DNA of 64,000 nucleotides, taken from the NCBI GenBank assembly GCA_043228905.1, contig JBHGNT010000017.1:13826001-13890000 (forward strand), read 5' to 3'. Shown piece after piece: positions 1-10,745 of the stretch (its first letter is position 1; each line of letters starts with the position of its first letter). The DNA comes from Azolla caroliniana (lineage: Eukaryota; Polypodiophyta). A program made the translations under genes and the position numbers. The notes beneath the pieces are model-generated. The model was given only the letters and a program-made list of their open reading frames with translations. It was not told where the DNA came from and did not search any database.

Positions 1-502
1 GGCAACGGAAGACCCGATGAGAACCTCTCACTAGATGAAGGGACATATATGTAAATATGTTCCAGAGAGCCCACCGGGGCTATATTTGTAAATAACCTGA
101 AAGTCATATTAGTATAAATATGACCTAGGGTAAACTTGATTGGTTATGATGCAGAGTTGGTTGTGTGATTATCGTGGTGGCGATAATTCTGAGCGCAACT
201 GTGTACAGAGAGAGAGGACGAGGAAGAGGTTGTTGCCTCTGTTGTAACCGCCTGGTGGCGAAGCGAGGGAGCAAGAGGTCATTGCCTCTGTGCCCCATTG
301 TTGTAATCTTGATATAGTGATATTTTGCAGTCTAAGGGCTGCCGTGGTTTTTCCCAGATTTAGGTTTTCCACGTTAACATCTAGTGCACTCTCTTCTTTA
401 CTGTTTCGTGTGTAGATACATCTCACCACATCCCTGCTTTCTGTGCTTGATCCGACGTCTTGGTTGTGGCCGAACATAGCTTAGGAAACCGTATTCCTAT
501 CA
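1..502 (+). repeat. Family A copia LTR, 3' part (cut by window edge)
   Basis: This matches the downstream two thirds of the LTRs at 35841-36620 and 51163-52116: the block around TATAAATATGAC, the short GA tract, the 'gttgcctctg' repeats, the 'ggttttccacgt' block and the terminal 'cctatca'. It lies in plus orientation and ends at 502, where the GA tract of a family C LTR begins, so it appears to have inserted in that LTR. The left end and any TSD lie outside the window, so solo LTR versus full element cannot be decided. Confidence 0.8.
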
Positions 503-850
503 AGAGAGAGAGAGAGAGCAGAACATAAACTCTATTCAAAATAACACTCTGAAAACTCTGTACATACAACGTGCTAAACATCATTATTTATACAAATCCT
601 CAAAAGGACTGACAGAAGTACTATGTACTTTAATGCTCATACGAGCGACTAACACTAACTATGAGACAATGATTACCTAGTAGTCTAGGCTACTACTAGG
701 TTTTCGGTTCGCACTTGAATCTGGCTCTCCGATCCATCTCCCCGATCTGGCCGGTTGTTTCCAGATACTATCCGAATATCAATCTAGCTCGTCCTTTCGG
801 ATGCCTATCCGGCTCTCCGTTCCGGATCCGGTTGAGCTTGCTCGCTCATC
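503..850 (-). repeat. Family C copia LTR, partial
   Basis: From the GA tract onward this matches the C LTRs at 33843-34323 and 58264-58676, including the segment giving 'tctaggctactactagg' and the end 'gagcttgctcgctca'. The element is on the minus strand, so this is its 3' LTR. The outer part is replaced by the A LTR at 1-502. The inner end runs straight into integrase sequence near 850, so reverse transcriptase, RNase H and the polypurine tract are deleted. Confidence 0.75.
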
Positions 851-1980
851 AGTTATAACACTGATACCTTCTGCTCATGGGAGTAACCGACTAGGATGCA
901 TTTCTCGGACTTCGGATCTAGCTTCTTCCGCTTCTCATCCGGTACATGCACATATGCTATGCTACCGAATATCCGAAGGTGCCTCAAATTCGGTTTCTGC
1001 CCGAAATACAACTCATGTGCTGACACCTTGTCTCCGATCCGGTTTTGGATGTAGACGGCTATCCCAACCACCTTAGCCCAGTAGAATTTGGGCATGCTCT
1101 TCTCCTCCAGCATTGCCCTTGTCGCATCGATAATCAACTGGTTCTTCCTGTCAGCCATACCGTTTTGTTCCAGTGTGTATCAACAGCTGAATTCTCTCTG
1201 AATTTTGTTCTGCTGCAAATAACTGTTGAATTGGCCAGAACAATATTCTTTTCCGCCATCCAACCATAGGCAGTTCATCTTCCTCTCGTTTCCCGTTCAA
1301 CTAAGCTTTGCATGTTCCGGAAACATTCGAAGACTTCACACTTTTGTTTGATGAGGTAAATCCATGTGTGACGGCTATAGTCGTCGATGAAGGAGACGAA
1401 ATACCGACTCCCACCAAGACTAACGTTTTGTGTCGGTCCCCATACATCTAAATGGATTAGATCGAGCTTGTTACGGCTCCGGTTTCGTTCGGTGGGAAAT
1501 GGAAGACGGTGTTGCTTCCCGAGTTGGCAGGCTTCACAAACTTGGGCCTTCCGACCACTAAATTTCGGCAAACCTAGCACAACATGTTTCAATTGGAGGT
1601 CCTGAAGCCTCCAATAATTGACGTAGCCTATCCGCTGGTGCCAGAGATCGATGTCTGATTCAGTCTTTTGTCCTTTGGCAAACATGGAGGTGCCGAAGTC
1701 ATTAGTGTTGAGGATGAACATCCTCCCTTCTCGGCGCCCTTGCGACGTCATTTGTCCGAATCCACGTGCTTCTTCCAGCACTCGCTTTCCCTGTGGCCTC
1801 TCTTGCCACAGTACTAACATTCTGTCTCGGCCTTTCCTTGCTGGTTCTTGGCACCGCTTTGACTCCCCCTGCTTGTGGAGGGTCCGGAACTGCTATTAGC
1901 ATTGTCTCTGTGCCTTCGGTCCTGCTCTTGCCGGCCGCCTCCATTGCGTGCCGACCCACCTCATCCTCCACGTCCACGGC
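851..1980 (-). pseudogene. Family C copia remnant: integrase and Gag zinc knuckle
   Basis: Read on the minus strand, this holds pieces of a Ty1/copia polyprotein in order from 1980 down. First is a Gag segment with a degraded CCHC knuckle and basic linker (about 1980-1780). Next is the pre-integrase domain with the LWHQRIGHVN-like start and the CEACQLGKQH zinc-binding end. Then comes the integrase core with DVWGP and FIDDYSRHTW, ending in the C-terminal part (RIFGSIAYVHVP). Frameshifts break it into at least three frames, and the protease DSGAS box is missing. At 1980/1981 it abuts a plus-strand element of another family, so the junction is a recombination or deletion scar. It cannot encode a working protein. 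Confidence 0.85.
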
Positions 1981-4015
1981 TGAATATGCTCTTCAAATTC
2001 GGGATGGCAGACTGTAAGTCCGTCTCGACTCCTCTGGATAGAACCGTCAAGCTTCGCCCCGAGTCTGGCAAGGTATGCGACCCGACGAGGTTCCGACAGA
2101 TAGTCGGCAGCCTCATATACTTGACCATCACCCGACCCGATCTCAGTTATCCGGTCGGGGTGATCAGTCAGTTCATGGTGCGACCTACCGAGGAGCACCT
2201 TCAGTGTGCGCAATGCGTACTGCGGTACGTAAGCGGCACTACGGACCGGGGACTGCTATATCGGACCGGTACAGCCCCACAGTTGGTCGGCTACACCGAT
2301 GCCGACTAGGCCGGCAACGTCGCCGATCGCCGATCCACGTTCGGATACGCGTTCTCTCTTGGGAGTGCCGTAATAGCGTGGAGTAGCAAGAAGCAAGAGT
2401 ATAGAGGAGTGGCTGTCGCGACATGCGAAGCCCTATGGTTGAAGCGGCTACTTAAGGATCTGCAGGTCGGGGTGTCCAATCCGACGACGATCTACTGCGA
2501 CAACCTCAGCAACATCCAGCTCACGAAGAACCCCATCTTCCACGCACGGACCAAGCACATTGAGGTGCACTACCATTTTGTCCGTGAGCGTGTCCTTTCT
2601 GGTGAAGTCGAACTTCAGTATGTTCCGATGGATCGGCAAACCGCCGACATCTTCACCAAGCCTCTTGGTCTGGACAAGTTGCGGCAATTCTCGAGTGTGC
2701 TTGGATTGCATCACCTCGACGTGCCAAACTTGAGGGGGAGAGACGTCTCGAATGACCATGGAAGGAAGCAAGAAAGGAGCGGAGAAGACCACGACGTTGA
2801 GTCGGATGACGAATTCGATTTCGGATCGACTGAAGAAACCGAGGGCGGATCCGCGAAAGAGTCCGAAAGTGGACATAAGGGGAGCGGCCGGAAGAAAAAG
2901 CCAAAGCCAACCAAGCATGGGGGAGATGATGTCATCAAGGGCGAGAAGACCGAAGACGAGTTGGAGATAGCCAACTTGGACGAGAGCGAAAACCGATCGG
3001 AGGTAGCTGAGTCGGTTCGAGTGTTTGATTCAGATACACTGAATCAACCGAGGGCCAAGCGGAAAAGAAGGCAGCAGGAGAAGTGACGGGAACTCCAACG
3101 TTCCTTATACACAACGCTCGGCCACAACCGAGCTTAGATTGACACACACAGGAAACGGGAAATAGAACACAACACAAAAAAAAAGGAAGAGGATATACAC
3201 AAGAGGTTTACGTGGAAAACCCCAAAGTGGGGAAAAACCACGGCAGCCCACAGGCTGCGAACTGTCACTATGTAAGAATTTACAAAACAGTGAGTTCACG
3301 GAGGCAACGACCTCAGACTCACGATCTTCGTCACAGGCGGCGGTTACAACAGAGGCAGCGACCTCTTTCTCTCTCTCTCTCTCTGTACATTGTTACATGC
3401 TCTCTCTTCTTCTTGCACCAACAAGAAAATGACAACACACACTAAAAGTTTGCCCTAAGTCATATTTATACTAATATGACTTTTCGGCTATTTACAAATA
3501 TAGCCTCGATGGGCTCTCAGAAACATATTTACGAATATGTCTCTTCCTCCGGTTCTCACCGGGTCTGCGTCATCCGGCTCTCCGTAGCCGGGTGCTCCTC
3601 ATCCGGTTCTCACCGGGCCTGCACCATCCGGCTCTCCATAGCCGAGTACTCCTCATCCGGTCTTCACCGGGTCTGTATCATCCGGCTCTCCATAGCCGGG
3701 TACTCCTCATCCAGTCTTCACCGGGTCTGTATCATCCGGCTCTCCGTAGCCGGGTTCTCATCATACCGTTTCGGCCTCGGCCGAGTTTGTTCGTCGGCAC
3801 TGTTCTTCTCCCTTCCCATCCGGAGGGACCTGTCTCCCAACAAGAAGCGCCAACATCGCGACAGCAAGGGAGCTATGAAGGGTCGTACTGACCGGAAGTG
3901 TCGAAGCGCACGGAGTCAAAAAGGCCGAGGAGCGCGAGCGAGGCGTGGAGCCAGGAGGAACCGGAGCGATGATCCGGAAGATCCCGAAGAGCCTCAAGTT
4001 GAGCTTGAGGGGGAG
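1981..4015 (+). pseudogene. Family B copia remnant: RT end, RNase H and charged tail
   Basis: The plus-strand frame starts in the last part of reverse transcriptase (MLFKFGMADCKSVSTPLD) and runs through RNase H (LVGYTDAD, then a stop where W is expected; YCDNLSNIQL; HARTKHIEVHYHF). After the usual end (LGLDKLRQF) it continues for about 200 residues of Lys/Glu/Ser-rich tail. The tail is split by the solo LTR at 3084-3842 and resumes at 3848, ending at the polypurine tract. Defects are the stop near 2308, a deletion near 2390-2410 that removes part of the KKQPTVALSS motif, and the nested LTR. Gag, protease, integrase and most of RT are absent. It is closest to the elements at 37165-42732 and 44789-49669. 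Confidence 0.88.
3084..3842 (-). repeat. Solo LTR, family A, TSD AGAAG
   Basis: This is a complete LTR in minus orientation, starting TGACGGGAACTCC and ending CCCAACA, flanked by the direct repeat AGAAG (3079-3083 and 3843-3847). With it removed, the surrounding charged tail reads on in frame. It carries the family's tandem units (about 3540-3780), a TATA-like block on the minus strand near 3470, and CT/GA-rich leader sequence. A solo LTR with intact TSD implies LTR-LTR recombination after a full insertion. Confidence 0.9.
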
Positions 4016-4465
4016 TGTTGAGAGACAAGCTCAACATCGGCCGAATCGGCTTAGCAAGCCGAGGACCGGATCGGTTGGGACCGATCAGTTAGGGCGGACC
4101 GATGCGTAAAACGGATGCGTAAACCGGTACGCAAACCGGTGCGTAGGAAGGTCGTATCGGTGCATAAACCGAAAGGCCGTTAGAAAGATATTCCTCATAA
4201 GGAATAATTTTGGGAGTAAGAGTCGAAACTCATTTATGAGCAGTCAAGTATTGTCAGTACTTGTGTCAACCCAATTGTCAAGGCTTGTATAAAAGTGCTC
4301 ACTGAGCACATCCTATGTACAGCTTGAGTATTAGTTTTTTGAATTAAGTTTTGTGTTTACTCTCTCTGTCTCTCCCGTGCGTACTGTGCAAACCTAAGCT
4401 CTCCATTAAACCTGCGTTTTCTGTTGTTCAGTTTTCTATATTGCTTCCGCACGCAATTCTTTTCA
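4016..4465 (+). repeat. Family B 3' LTR
   Basis: It starts TGTTGAGAGACAAGC right after the polypurine tract (GAGGGGGAG) and ends 'attcttttca'. Both ends match the LTRs of the element at 37165-42732. The 5' LTR of this copy is gone because the element is cut at 1981. Confidence 0.85.
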
Positions 4466-4785
4466 AATTTCCACACTGCCATCGATCTTAGGAGCAATAG
4501 ATTCAAACCCTTTAGACTCTGCAACATAAGAAAACACCAACATATTCAAACTCACAAAGTAACTAACAGTCTCGCAAAACAACATAATGAACATGAAATA
4601 TTTTCCATCATAGAAACATGAACATAATTATCTTGGAGAAACATCATAGAGTTCCATTACATAATGTGGATCAAGCAACAACCAATTTGAGTTTTTACTT
4701 GTCCAAATAGATCATAGTAAAACATCATAAAACCCAAGGAAAATCGCTAACAATCATATCCCACTAATAAGTATTTCGCTCCAAT
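4466..4785. other. Unassigned spacer
   Basis: AT-rich sequence between the family B LTR and the gene fragment at 4786-5292. I see no coding frame, repeat or RNA gene in it. It may hold 3' flanking sequence of that fragment. Confidence 0.5.
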
Positions 4786-5292
4786 TCAAGAGCCCCTAGA
4801 CCGAGTAACTGGTCTTGTCCCCGATCGTGGCCCCTTCTTCACCCTTTTTCTAGTCGGTTGCCCATTTAGCCTTGCTTCTTTCACCCATTGCGCAAGTGTG
4901 TCCTCCTTAGACAACCTTTCCATAAATTGCCCAAGCTACCCTGTACATTTCAGGGTCACGAAATTCCTTCGTTGTTTTGCAATACTCGTATGCAAAAGCT
5001 CTGGCAAATGAAACTGACAACTCGTTGTTGACCGGGATCTCTTGATGTACTTTCTGGTGCAGTCTCATGCAGTCGTCGTACAGGTCCGGTCGTACATGCT
5101 TGAGCTTGAGCTTGCCTTTCATTCTAGGCACTTTATATACTGACATCCAGTCTACATCACTAATCAATCTATCAGTTAGAATAGCAGGGTCAATACCCTC
5201 AAGCGACAGACCATATATGTTGTGAAAGTCCTCCTTTGTCTCGCAAAATTTTGCAAAGTTCAACACTCTAGGATAGGGAGGAACGAGCCACC
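4786..5292 (-). pseudogene. Unrecognised gene fragment, exon-like, one frameshift
   Basis: On the minus strand a good 3' splice site (tttctatttcag, just above 5292) opens a frame reading WLVPPYPRVLNFAKFC, then about 120 residues to a stop near 4907. A shift of one base near 4920 enters a second frame that continues the protein-like sequence for about 45 residues (SKEDTLAQWVKEARLNG, then a Lys/Arg-rich end KKGPRSGTRPVTRSRGS) to a stop at 4786. The basic tail suggests a nuclear protein. I do not recognise the family. It could be the last exon of a decayed gene, or a gene piece captured by a transposon, since copia remnants lie on both sides and no upstream exon is visible. Confidence 0.4.
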
Positions 5293-5608
5293 TGAAATAG
5301 AAAATCAGTAATCAGAATTGGTACAAAAATAGAATTTTAAATGTGAATTTGGTGCAATATTACAACACTTTGAGACAATAATCTGAAATTTGTAATCTGT
5401 TCTTTTCAACATGTATCAGAAATCAACCACTTAAAAAATCAGAAACCCTAATCAGAATTTGTCATGAGAATTGGTGCAAAATTACAACAGATTGCGACAA
5501 TAATCAAAAATTTGTAACCAGAAACTTGCAATCTGAAATTTGTAATCAGAAACCCTAAACCACTTAAGGGAAACACAAACCCTAATCATCACTAAAGGCA
5601 GAAATCAA
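5293..5608. repeat. AT-rich spacer with an imperfect tandem duplication
   Basis: Two similar blocks of about 130 bp share 'acaataatc' and 'aaatttgtaa' (roughly 5345-5405 and 5478-5540). It lies upstream of the exon-like fragment, so it may be intron. No gene is seen. Confidence 0.45.
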
Positions 5609-7209
5609 CCGTAGCGAAAGGCTACACACAAACGCACGGAGTTGACTACAAAGAGACCTTTGCCCCGGTGGCAAAGATGACGACGGTACGAACTGTAATT
5701 GCGCTTACCGCGGCAAAAGGGTGGCACCTCCATCAAATGGACGTCAAGAACGCCTTTCTACAAGGCGAATTAGAAGAGGAGGTGTACATGATCCAACCAC
5801 CCGGCTTCAACTGGAGCACCCATCCGAAAGTTGTTTGCCGACTCAAGAAGCCACTGTACAGCCTAAAGCAAGCACCGCGTGCTTAGCATTCGAAGATAAC
5901 GCAATATCTTCATCAAATCAGCTTCCGTATGTCAAAATCGGACAACTCCCTCTACATACAAAGTGATTCCGCAAGTCCGATCGTCATCATCTTATATGTG
6001 GATGACCTAGTCATTGGAGTTGAGCATCTCGTCGAAATCAATAAGGTCAAATCCCTCCTTTCCGACAAGTTCAAGATGACGGACATGAAGGAGCTCCACT
6101 ACTTTCTCGGCATCGAGGTAATTCGGACTCCGATCGGAATCATGATTTCTCAATGGCACTACATCCTCAACTTGTTATACAAGTTCGGTATGGCTGAGTG
6201 CAAATCCGCGGCAACCCCGCTCGATCGCAATCTCAAACTCGATGCGAACTCCGGCACCAAAGCGTGTGAGCCGACTCAGTATCGGCAACTCATCGGGAGT
6301 CTCATCTACCTCACGATCACTCGACCCGATCTCAGTTATCCAGTCGATCTCCTTAGCCAATTCATGCAAACACCGTGTGATACTCACTTGGATTGCGCTA
6401 AGCGAGTTCTACAATATGTGAGCGGCACAATGGATTGTGGCATCCTCTACAAGACCGCAATGCCAATACGACTCGAGGGGTACACAGACGCGATTGGGCC
6501 GGCTACAAAGCCGATAGAAGATCAACCTCCGGATTTGTTTTTTCCCTCAGCAGCGGAGCAATATCCTGGAGCAGCAAAAAGCAACCAACCGTCGCTCTTT
6601 CGAGCACAGAGGCGGAATACAAGGGCGCGACAGTGGCCGCCTATGAAGCCATATGGCTCAAAAGGATACTCAAGGATCTGGGCGTACCCATCAAGGATCC
6701 GACTTCCCTTTACTGCGACAACATGAGCAGTATTTATCTAGCTCAGAACCCTGTGTTCCATGCGCGGACAAAGCACATCGAAGTGCACTATCACTTCATC
6801 CGAGAGCGCGTTCTAGCTGGCAATGTCGACCTACAACACATTAGCACGAATCTTCAAACGACCGACATCTTCACTAAAGCTTTAGGAGCCGACAAGCTAT
6901 GGCAATTCATGATCGATCTCGAATTGACGATCCCTGACCTGCCAAGCTTGAGGGGGAGTACGCAAGACACTACGCAATAACGTGTGGATTCCGCAACCAC
7001 GCAACGAAGCCGCGAAGAGCTGATCTACCGCGCAAAGCCGCGAAGAAAGACGCAAGCCGAAGCACAGACTTCGCAACTACGCACAACGCAAGCTGGAGCA
7101 CGGATTCCGCAACTCCACATAAATGCGAGTCGACGTGGACTCCGGAACGCTAGTCGAAGCGGATTTCGGATACCGTTTGAAACCGACCCAACTTGAGCTT
7201 GAGGGGGCG
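5609..7209 (+). pseudogene. Family D copia remnant: RT and RNase H
   Basis: A 5'-truncated copia polyprotein that begins inside reverse transcriptase ([20 protein letters not shown]). It goes through [20 protein letters not shown], a stop at 5884 where W is expected (QAPRA*), the catalytic LYVDDL box (about 5992-6010) and LHYFLGIEVIRT. RNase H follows with GYTDA, a frameshift near 6490, then WAGYKADRRSTSG, SSTEAEYKG, LYCDNMSS and HARTKHIEVHYHF. The frame stops at 6978, and about 230 bp of non-coding or decayed tail leads to a second polypurine tract (GAGGGGGCG) at 7201. Gag, protease and integrase are missing. One stop and one frameshift suggest moderate age. Confidence 0.9.
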
Positions 7210-7570
7210 TGTTGAGAATCAAGCTCAACTTGGTCTAGTGTGTGAACTCACCTTGAGAGTGAATAGACACTCCAACGGTCAAGAGTCACCATTATGTCAC
7301 CTCTTTGTATTCTAGCATTTAGTATGAGTCATAGAATCATATTCTATGACACATAACTTATGAGCTTTCACATTCCCCATGCTCCATGAGTCTTGTAGTT
7401 AATGAAGAGAGAGGGTGACTATATAAAGCACCCTCCTCTCACCTTGTAATGTAGTTGAGTCTTTCTCCTTTGTTAATATACTCTCTCTCTCTCTCTCTCC
7501 ATCTCATACACACACACACACACAGTTCACACCTATTCCGCTACACAAGAATCACCATTGATTCTTTACA
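7210..7570 (+). repeat. Family D 3' LTR
   Basis: It starts TGTTGAGAATCAAGC immediately after the polypurine tract and contains a TATA box (CTATATAAAGC near 7422), CT and CA microsatellites (7481-7525) and the likely end GATTCTTTACA. The right boundary is inferred from terminal similarity only, as no 5' LTR is left for comparison. Confidence 0.65.
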
Positions 7571-9068
7571 CTCGTCAAGGACCTCTAGCTACATGATGCG
7601 ATTACCCAAATTCCACATCTCAATAGTCAGTTCTTCTACTATGGGTGAAAGTTTATGCTTATCCACTATTGTTGGGGCCATAATGACTCCATATATCACA
7701 ACCTCTTGCAAAATTGGCAAGAAGGCACATTAGTTTCCAATGGATCAAGATGAAGTTCAAACTCCTCACCACATCCTCAACACCACCTTGCGTCCCTTAT
7801 ATGTGAAAAGCGTCCAATATGTTATTGTTCCTCTTAAGAGTGTGCAAGAGCACTTATTGTTGTGCCATTTATGTGTGTATGTGATTGTACACACATATGT
7901 GTAAAGATATGCTTGTGGTTGTACGATTATTAGGATGTAAGATATTTTTGTGTATGTGTGTCATGTTGGTGTAAAGTGCTTCCCCTTCACCCCTAACGAG
8001 GTTCAATTCCTTGACCCTATTGTTCAAATATTCGATTCTTTCCATTTGAATTGCCTTTTGTTGTTCTTTTAATCTTCATTTGAATTCTTGTGCTTTATAT
8101 CTTTCTTGTTTAGGCCTTCATTATTAACATTAAGTGATTAAGAGTGATCCAATGAGCTTAAGCTCGCGTGGGTGTGTTTAGGCACTAGGTTTTAATCTTT
8201 TGTTGTTCTTTTAATCTTCATTTCAATTATCTTTTGTTGTGCTCTATCTACTTCTTGTTTAGGTCTTCCTTCATTATTAACATTAAGTGATTAAGAGTGA
8301 TCCAATGAGCTTCAGCTCATGTGGGTGTATTTATGCACTAGGTTTCGAGTTTTCTTAGTCGTTCTTGTTGTTTGCTCATTGGTTGAGGAGTGGCTTGACA
8401 TACCGCTCCTACTCATCACGCCAACAATAGAGTGAACATCATCCCTATCCTCGTAGATCTTGGCTTTAGGACAACTATGGGTAGCTAGAAGAACAAGTGG
8501 CGAGGACCAAACTTTTACACGTGTATCGATAAAAAAAGCCTTACAAAGAACGACACACCCCACCACCACCACCACCACCACAAAACCCCTAGGGTTTTGT
8601 TCTAGCTGGCAACTAGTCAAGAGGAACCCCAAGAACCCACCCACCCCCCCACCCCCCCACCCCCCGCCCCCCGCCAATGGGGTACCTCATGGGTGAAAAA
8701 AAGCTTCTTCCCGAGCAGAGCATCATACAAGACTTGTAGTTCGGGATTCGAATTTTCCGTATGTCGAGCAGGCAAGATCTTCTTCTGCGAAAGTGGCATC
8801 ACCTCACCTTGGGCAGGCAATGCTCATTTGTCCGGGGTAACGGGAGACACACACAAAACTTCAATGCCGTGGACACTCCCTCTCCCCAATTTTTGCCTCC
8901 AAAACTCTCTCATTTGAAATTCTCATAATATGCTCTAACATAATGTGTTAAAGAGGAACTGGCTGTAATCTTTTTTGTGTGTTAGTTTCTTCAGCAGAAT
9001 TTGGGGGGAGAAACCCTAAATAGTCATATCTCTGTCTCCTTGGCCTTTCTCCTGCACGAAAGAAAGCC
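7571..9068. other. Intergenic; 142-bp tandem duplication
   Basis: No supported gene. A block of about 142 bp is duplicated in tandem (about 8056-8197 and 8198-8345; shared 'gttgttcttttaatcttcat' and 'taagagtgatccaatgagct'). A C-rich run at 8638-8672 and a CAC-rich run at 8558-8582 are simple sequence. The last 100 bp before 9069, with CT-rich stretches and 'gaaaccctaaatag', look like the 5' leader of the next gene. Confidence 0.6.
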
Positions 9069-9650
9069 ATGGATCCTCGGAGCTTCTTGAGAGCCATCGA
9101 ATCACAGCACTTGCTGCAGACCAGCAGCCTCCATGGCATCCAAGGCCTCAACGGCCTCCTCAACAATCATCTTCTCCCTCTGCCTTCTTCTTCTTCAGAG
9201 GATCCATCCAACAACGCCGATCATCGTGCCCGTTCCCAGCGTCTCACTAAGCTTGCTCGCGAGGAATCCCTACTCGAGGCTCAGGTCATACAGATCATCC
9301 TCTCGGACGCCTGTGAAGAAACGCTCAGACCGAACTCTCGCCGATCCGTTTCTGTCGGTGGGCACAGTATATGTGTCGTCTTTCGTGATGATGTCGCCTC
9401 TGGTTATCGCATCTGGGAATGGCATGGCCATATCCTCATCTTCGATGACGAACGAGGATATACCCCGGAGTATATCTACGGAAACTTCTTTCAACTTTTG
9501 CAGACTTGTGTCAATATAAATGGATCTAGTAACAATGATAGTATCCTTAATGGCGTCGGTCTCAATGCTGTTATCCTGAATGGTGATTCTCAGAGCCATG
9601 AACAGGTTGTTCATCGTGCTGCTGCTTCTTCACAAGCAAAGAAGAAATAA
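9069..9650 (+). CDS. Small intronless plant gene, function unknown
   Basis: An open frame of 193 codons, MDPRSFLRAIESQHLL to a Lys-rich end (SSQAKKK). The start is the first ATG after a leader-like CT-rich stretch, in a good context (aaagccATGG). I see a Ser-rich low-complexity stretch (residues about 37-45), a charged helix-like part (RSQRLTKLAREESLLEAQVIQIIL, quoted in part: RLTKLAREESLLEAQ), then a compact region with many aromatic residues (RIWEWHGHILIFDDERGYTPEYIYGN; key residues W, H, D, Y) that looks like a folded core. No signal peptide or membrane segment is visible. The sequence is not transposon-like and lies in a low-repeat stretch. I do not recognise a family with certainty and give no function. 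A chance ORF is unlikely given its length and composition. Confidence 0.7.
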   Translation: MDPRSFLRAIESQHLLQTSSLHGIQGLNGLLNNHLLPLPSSSSEDPSNNADHRARSQRLTKLAREESLLEAQVIQIILSDACEETLRPNSRRSVSVGGHSICVVFRDDVASGYRIWEWHGHILIFDDERGYTPEYIYGNFFQLLQTCVNINGSSNNDSILNGVGLNAVILNGDSQSHEQVVHRAAASSQAKKK

Positions 9651-10600
9651 CAATACAAATTCATGTGGTTTTCACATCCTCATTTCTTCTCTCTTCTGAC
9701 GATCATAGTGTATGTGACTGTATGGCTCTCCTTAGGGTCTGTGTTCCGGAAGTATTATCTCATTAGACTTTTAGCTACCCGTTTGTATGATGGTGATGAT
9801 GATAGCGATGATGATCTCAATGTGTTTTGCATAGATATTTATCTTGCAGATATGCCGCCATAAGCAATGGAACGTACACCATTTGTAAAGAATCATAACT
9901 TCGATGGTTGGCTATGGAGTTGCATCTACAACTATATATGTAGTGATGGGTTTCTGATTAACTGTAGCTGGTAATGGAAAAGGAAAACTGTTCAAATCTT
10001 TTGAATTTTCTGGTTTACTTTTGCATGGTATACAAGTTCGCAGAATCAATTATGGTAGAATTCAATCCTGTGATCATCTTTGTTTAATTATGCTAGAAGT
10101 TCAATATAATTCCTATATTCCGCTCCTCCTTTACAGTAAGAGAGAATGGTTGTTCCCATAATATCTTTTTGAATGTCTTTTTATTCTTCTGGACTAGTGC
10201 ACAGCATTTTTATGTCATGATGAACTTCAATCTCCATGCGTTTTTCATAGTTATGTATAAGCTTGTAGATCTATATCCATTGCAAAATAAAGGTTTCGGT
10301 GATGCATCTGGAATCATGAAAATTATGTTGTAGATCCACCAAAATAAAGATGTCAAGATTCACTGTGGAATTTTATGATTTAACAAGGAAGGAATAGCAG
10401 GGAAAAGGTTTTGATCTGTATCCTATAGTTCAGAAACATACAACGAGAATGACATACTAGAGCTTTACATAGATAAGAAAAAATTGTTTTATCTTTAAGT
10501 TGGTTCTCATGTTAGTTTCAGAATCATCTGAAGTTCCTTCTGTATATTCAATCAAAATACTCTAGAATTAATTTAGGTTTAGGGTTTCTTACAAAGGATA
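9651..10600. other. 3' flank of the 9069 gene, and spacer
   Basis: AT-rich sequence with several AATAAA-like signals (for example near 10287). A 66-codon ORF at 9663-9863 starts 12 bases after the upstream stop and has one hydrophobic stretch (FFSLLTIIVYVTVWLSL) and an acidic DDDDSDDD-type run. It may be chance or 3' UTR. Nothing else is seen. Confidence 0.4.
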
Positions 10601-10618
10601 CCCTGTTTCAAACATATT

Positions 10619-10745
10619 TGCAACCTGTTTCAATTGGTCTTTGTGTGCTTATATGACTTTCCACATTTCCTTTGCAACCTGTTTCAATTGGTCTTTGTGT
10701 GCTTATATGACTTTCCACATTTCCTTTGCAACCTGTTTCAATTGC
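10619..10745. repeat. 54-bp minisatellite, about 2.4 copies
   Basis: 'gcaacctgtttcaattgg' recurs at about 10620, 10674 and 10728, with near-identical sequence between. A fourth, dispersed copy of the core is at about 10964. The repeat lies in non-coding DNA. Confidence 0.8.

Noticed and set aside
8312-8696. ORFs on both strands across 8312-8696
   Set aside because: They arise from CAC- and C-rich simple sequence.
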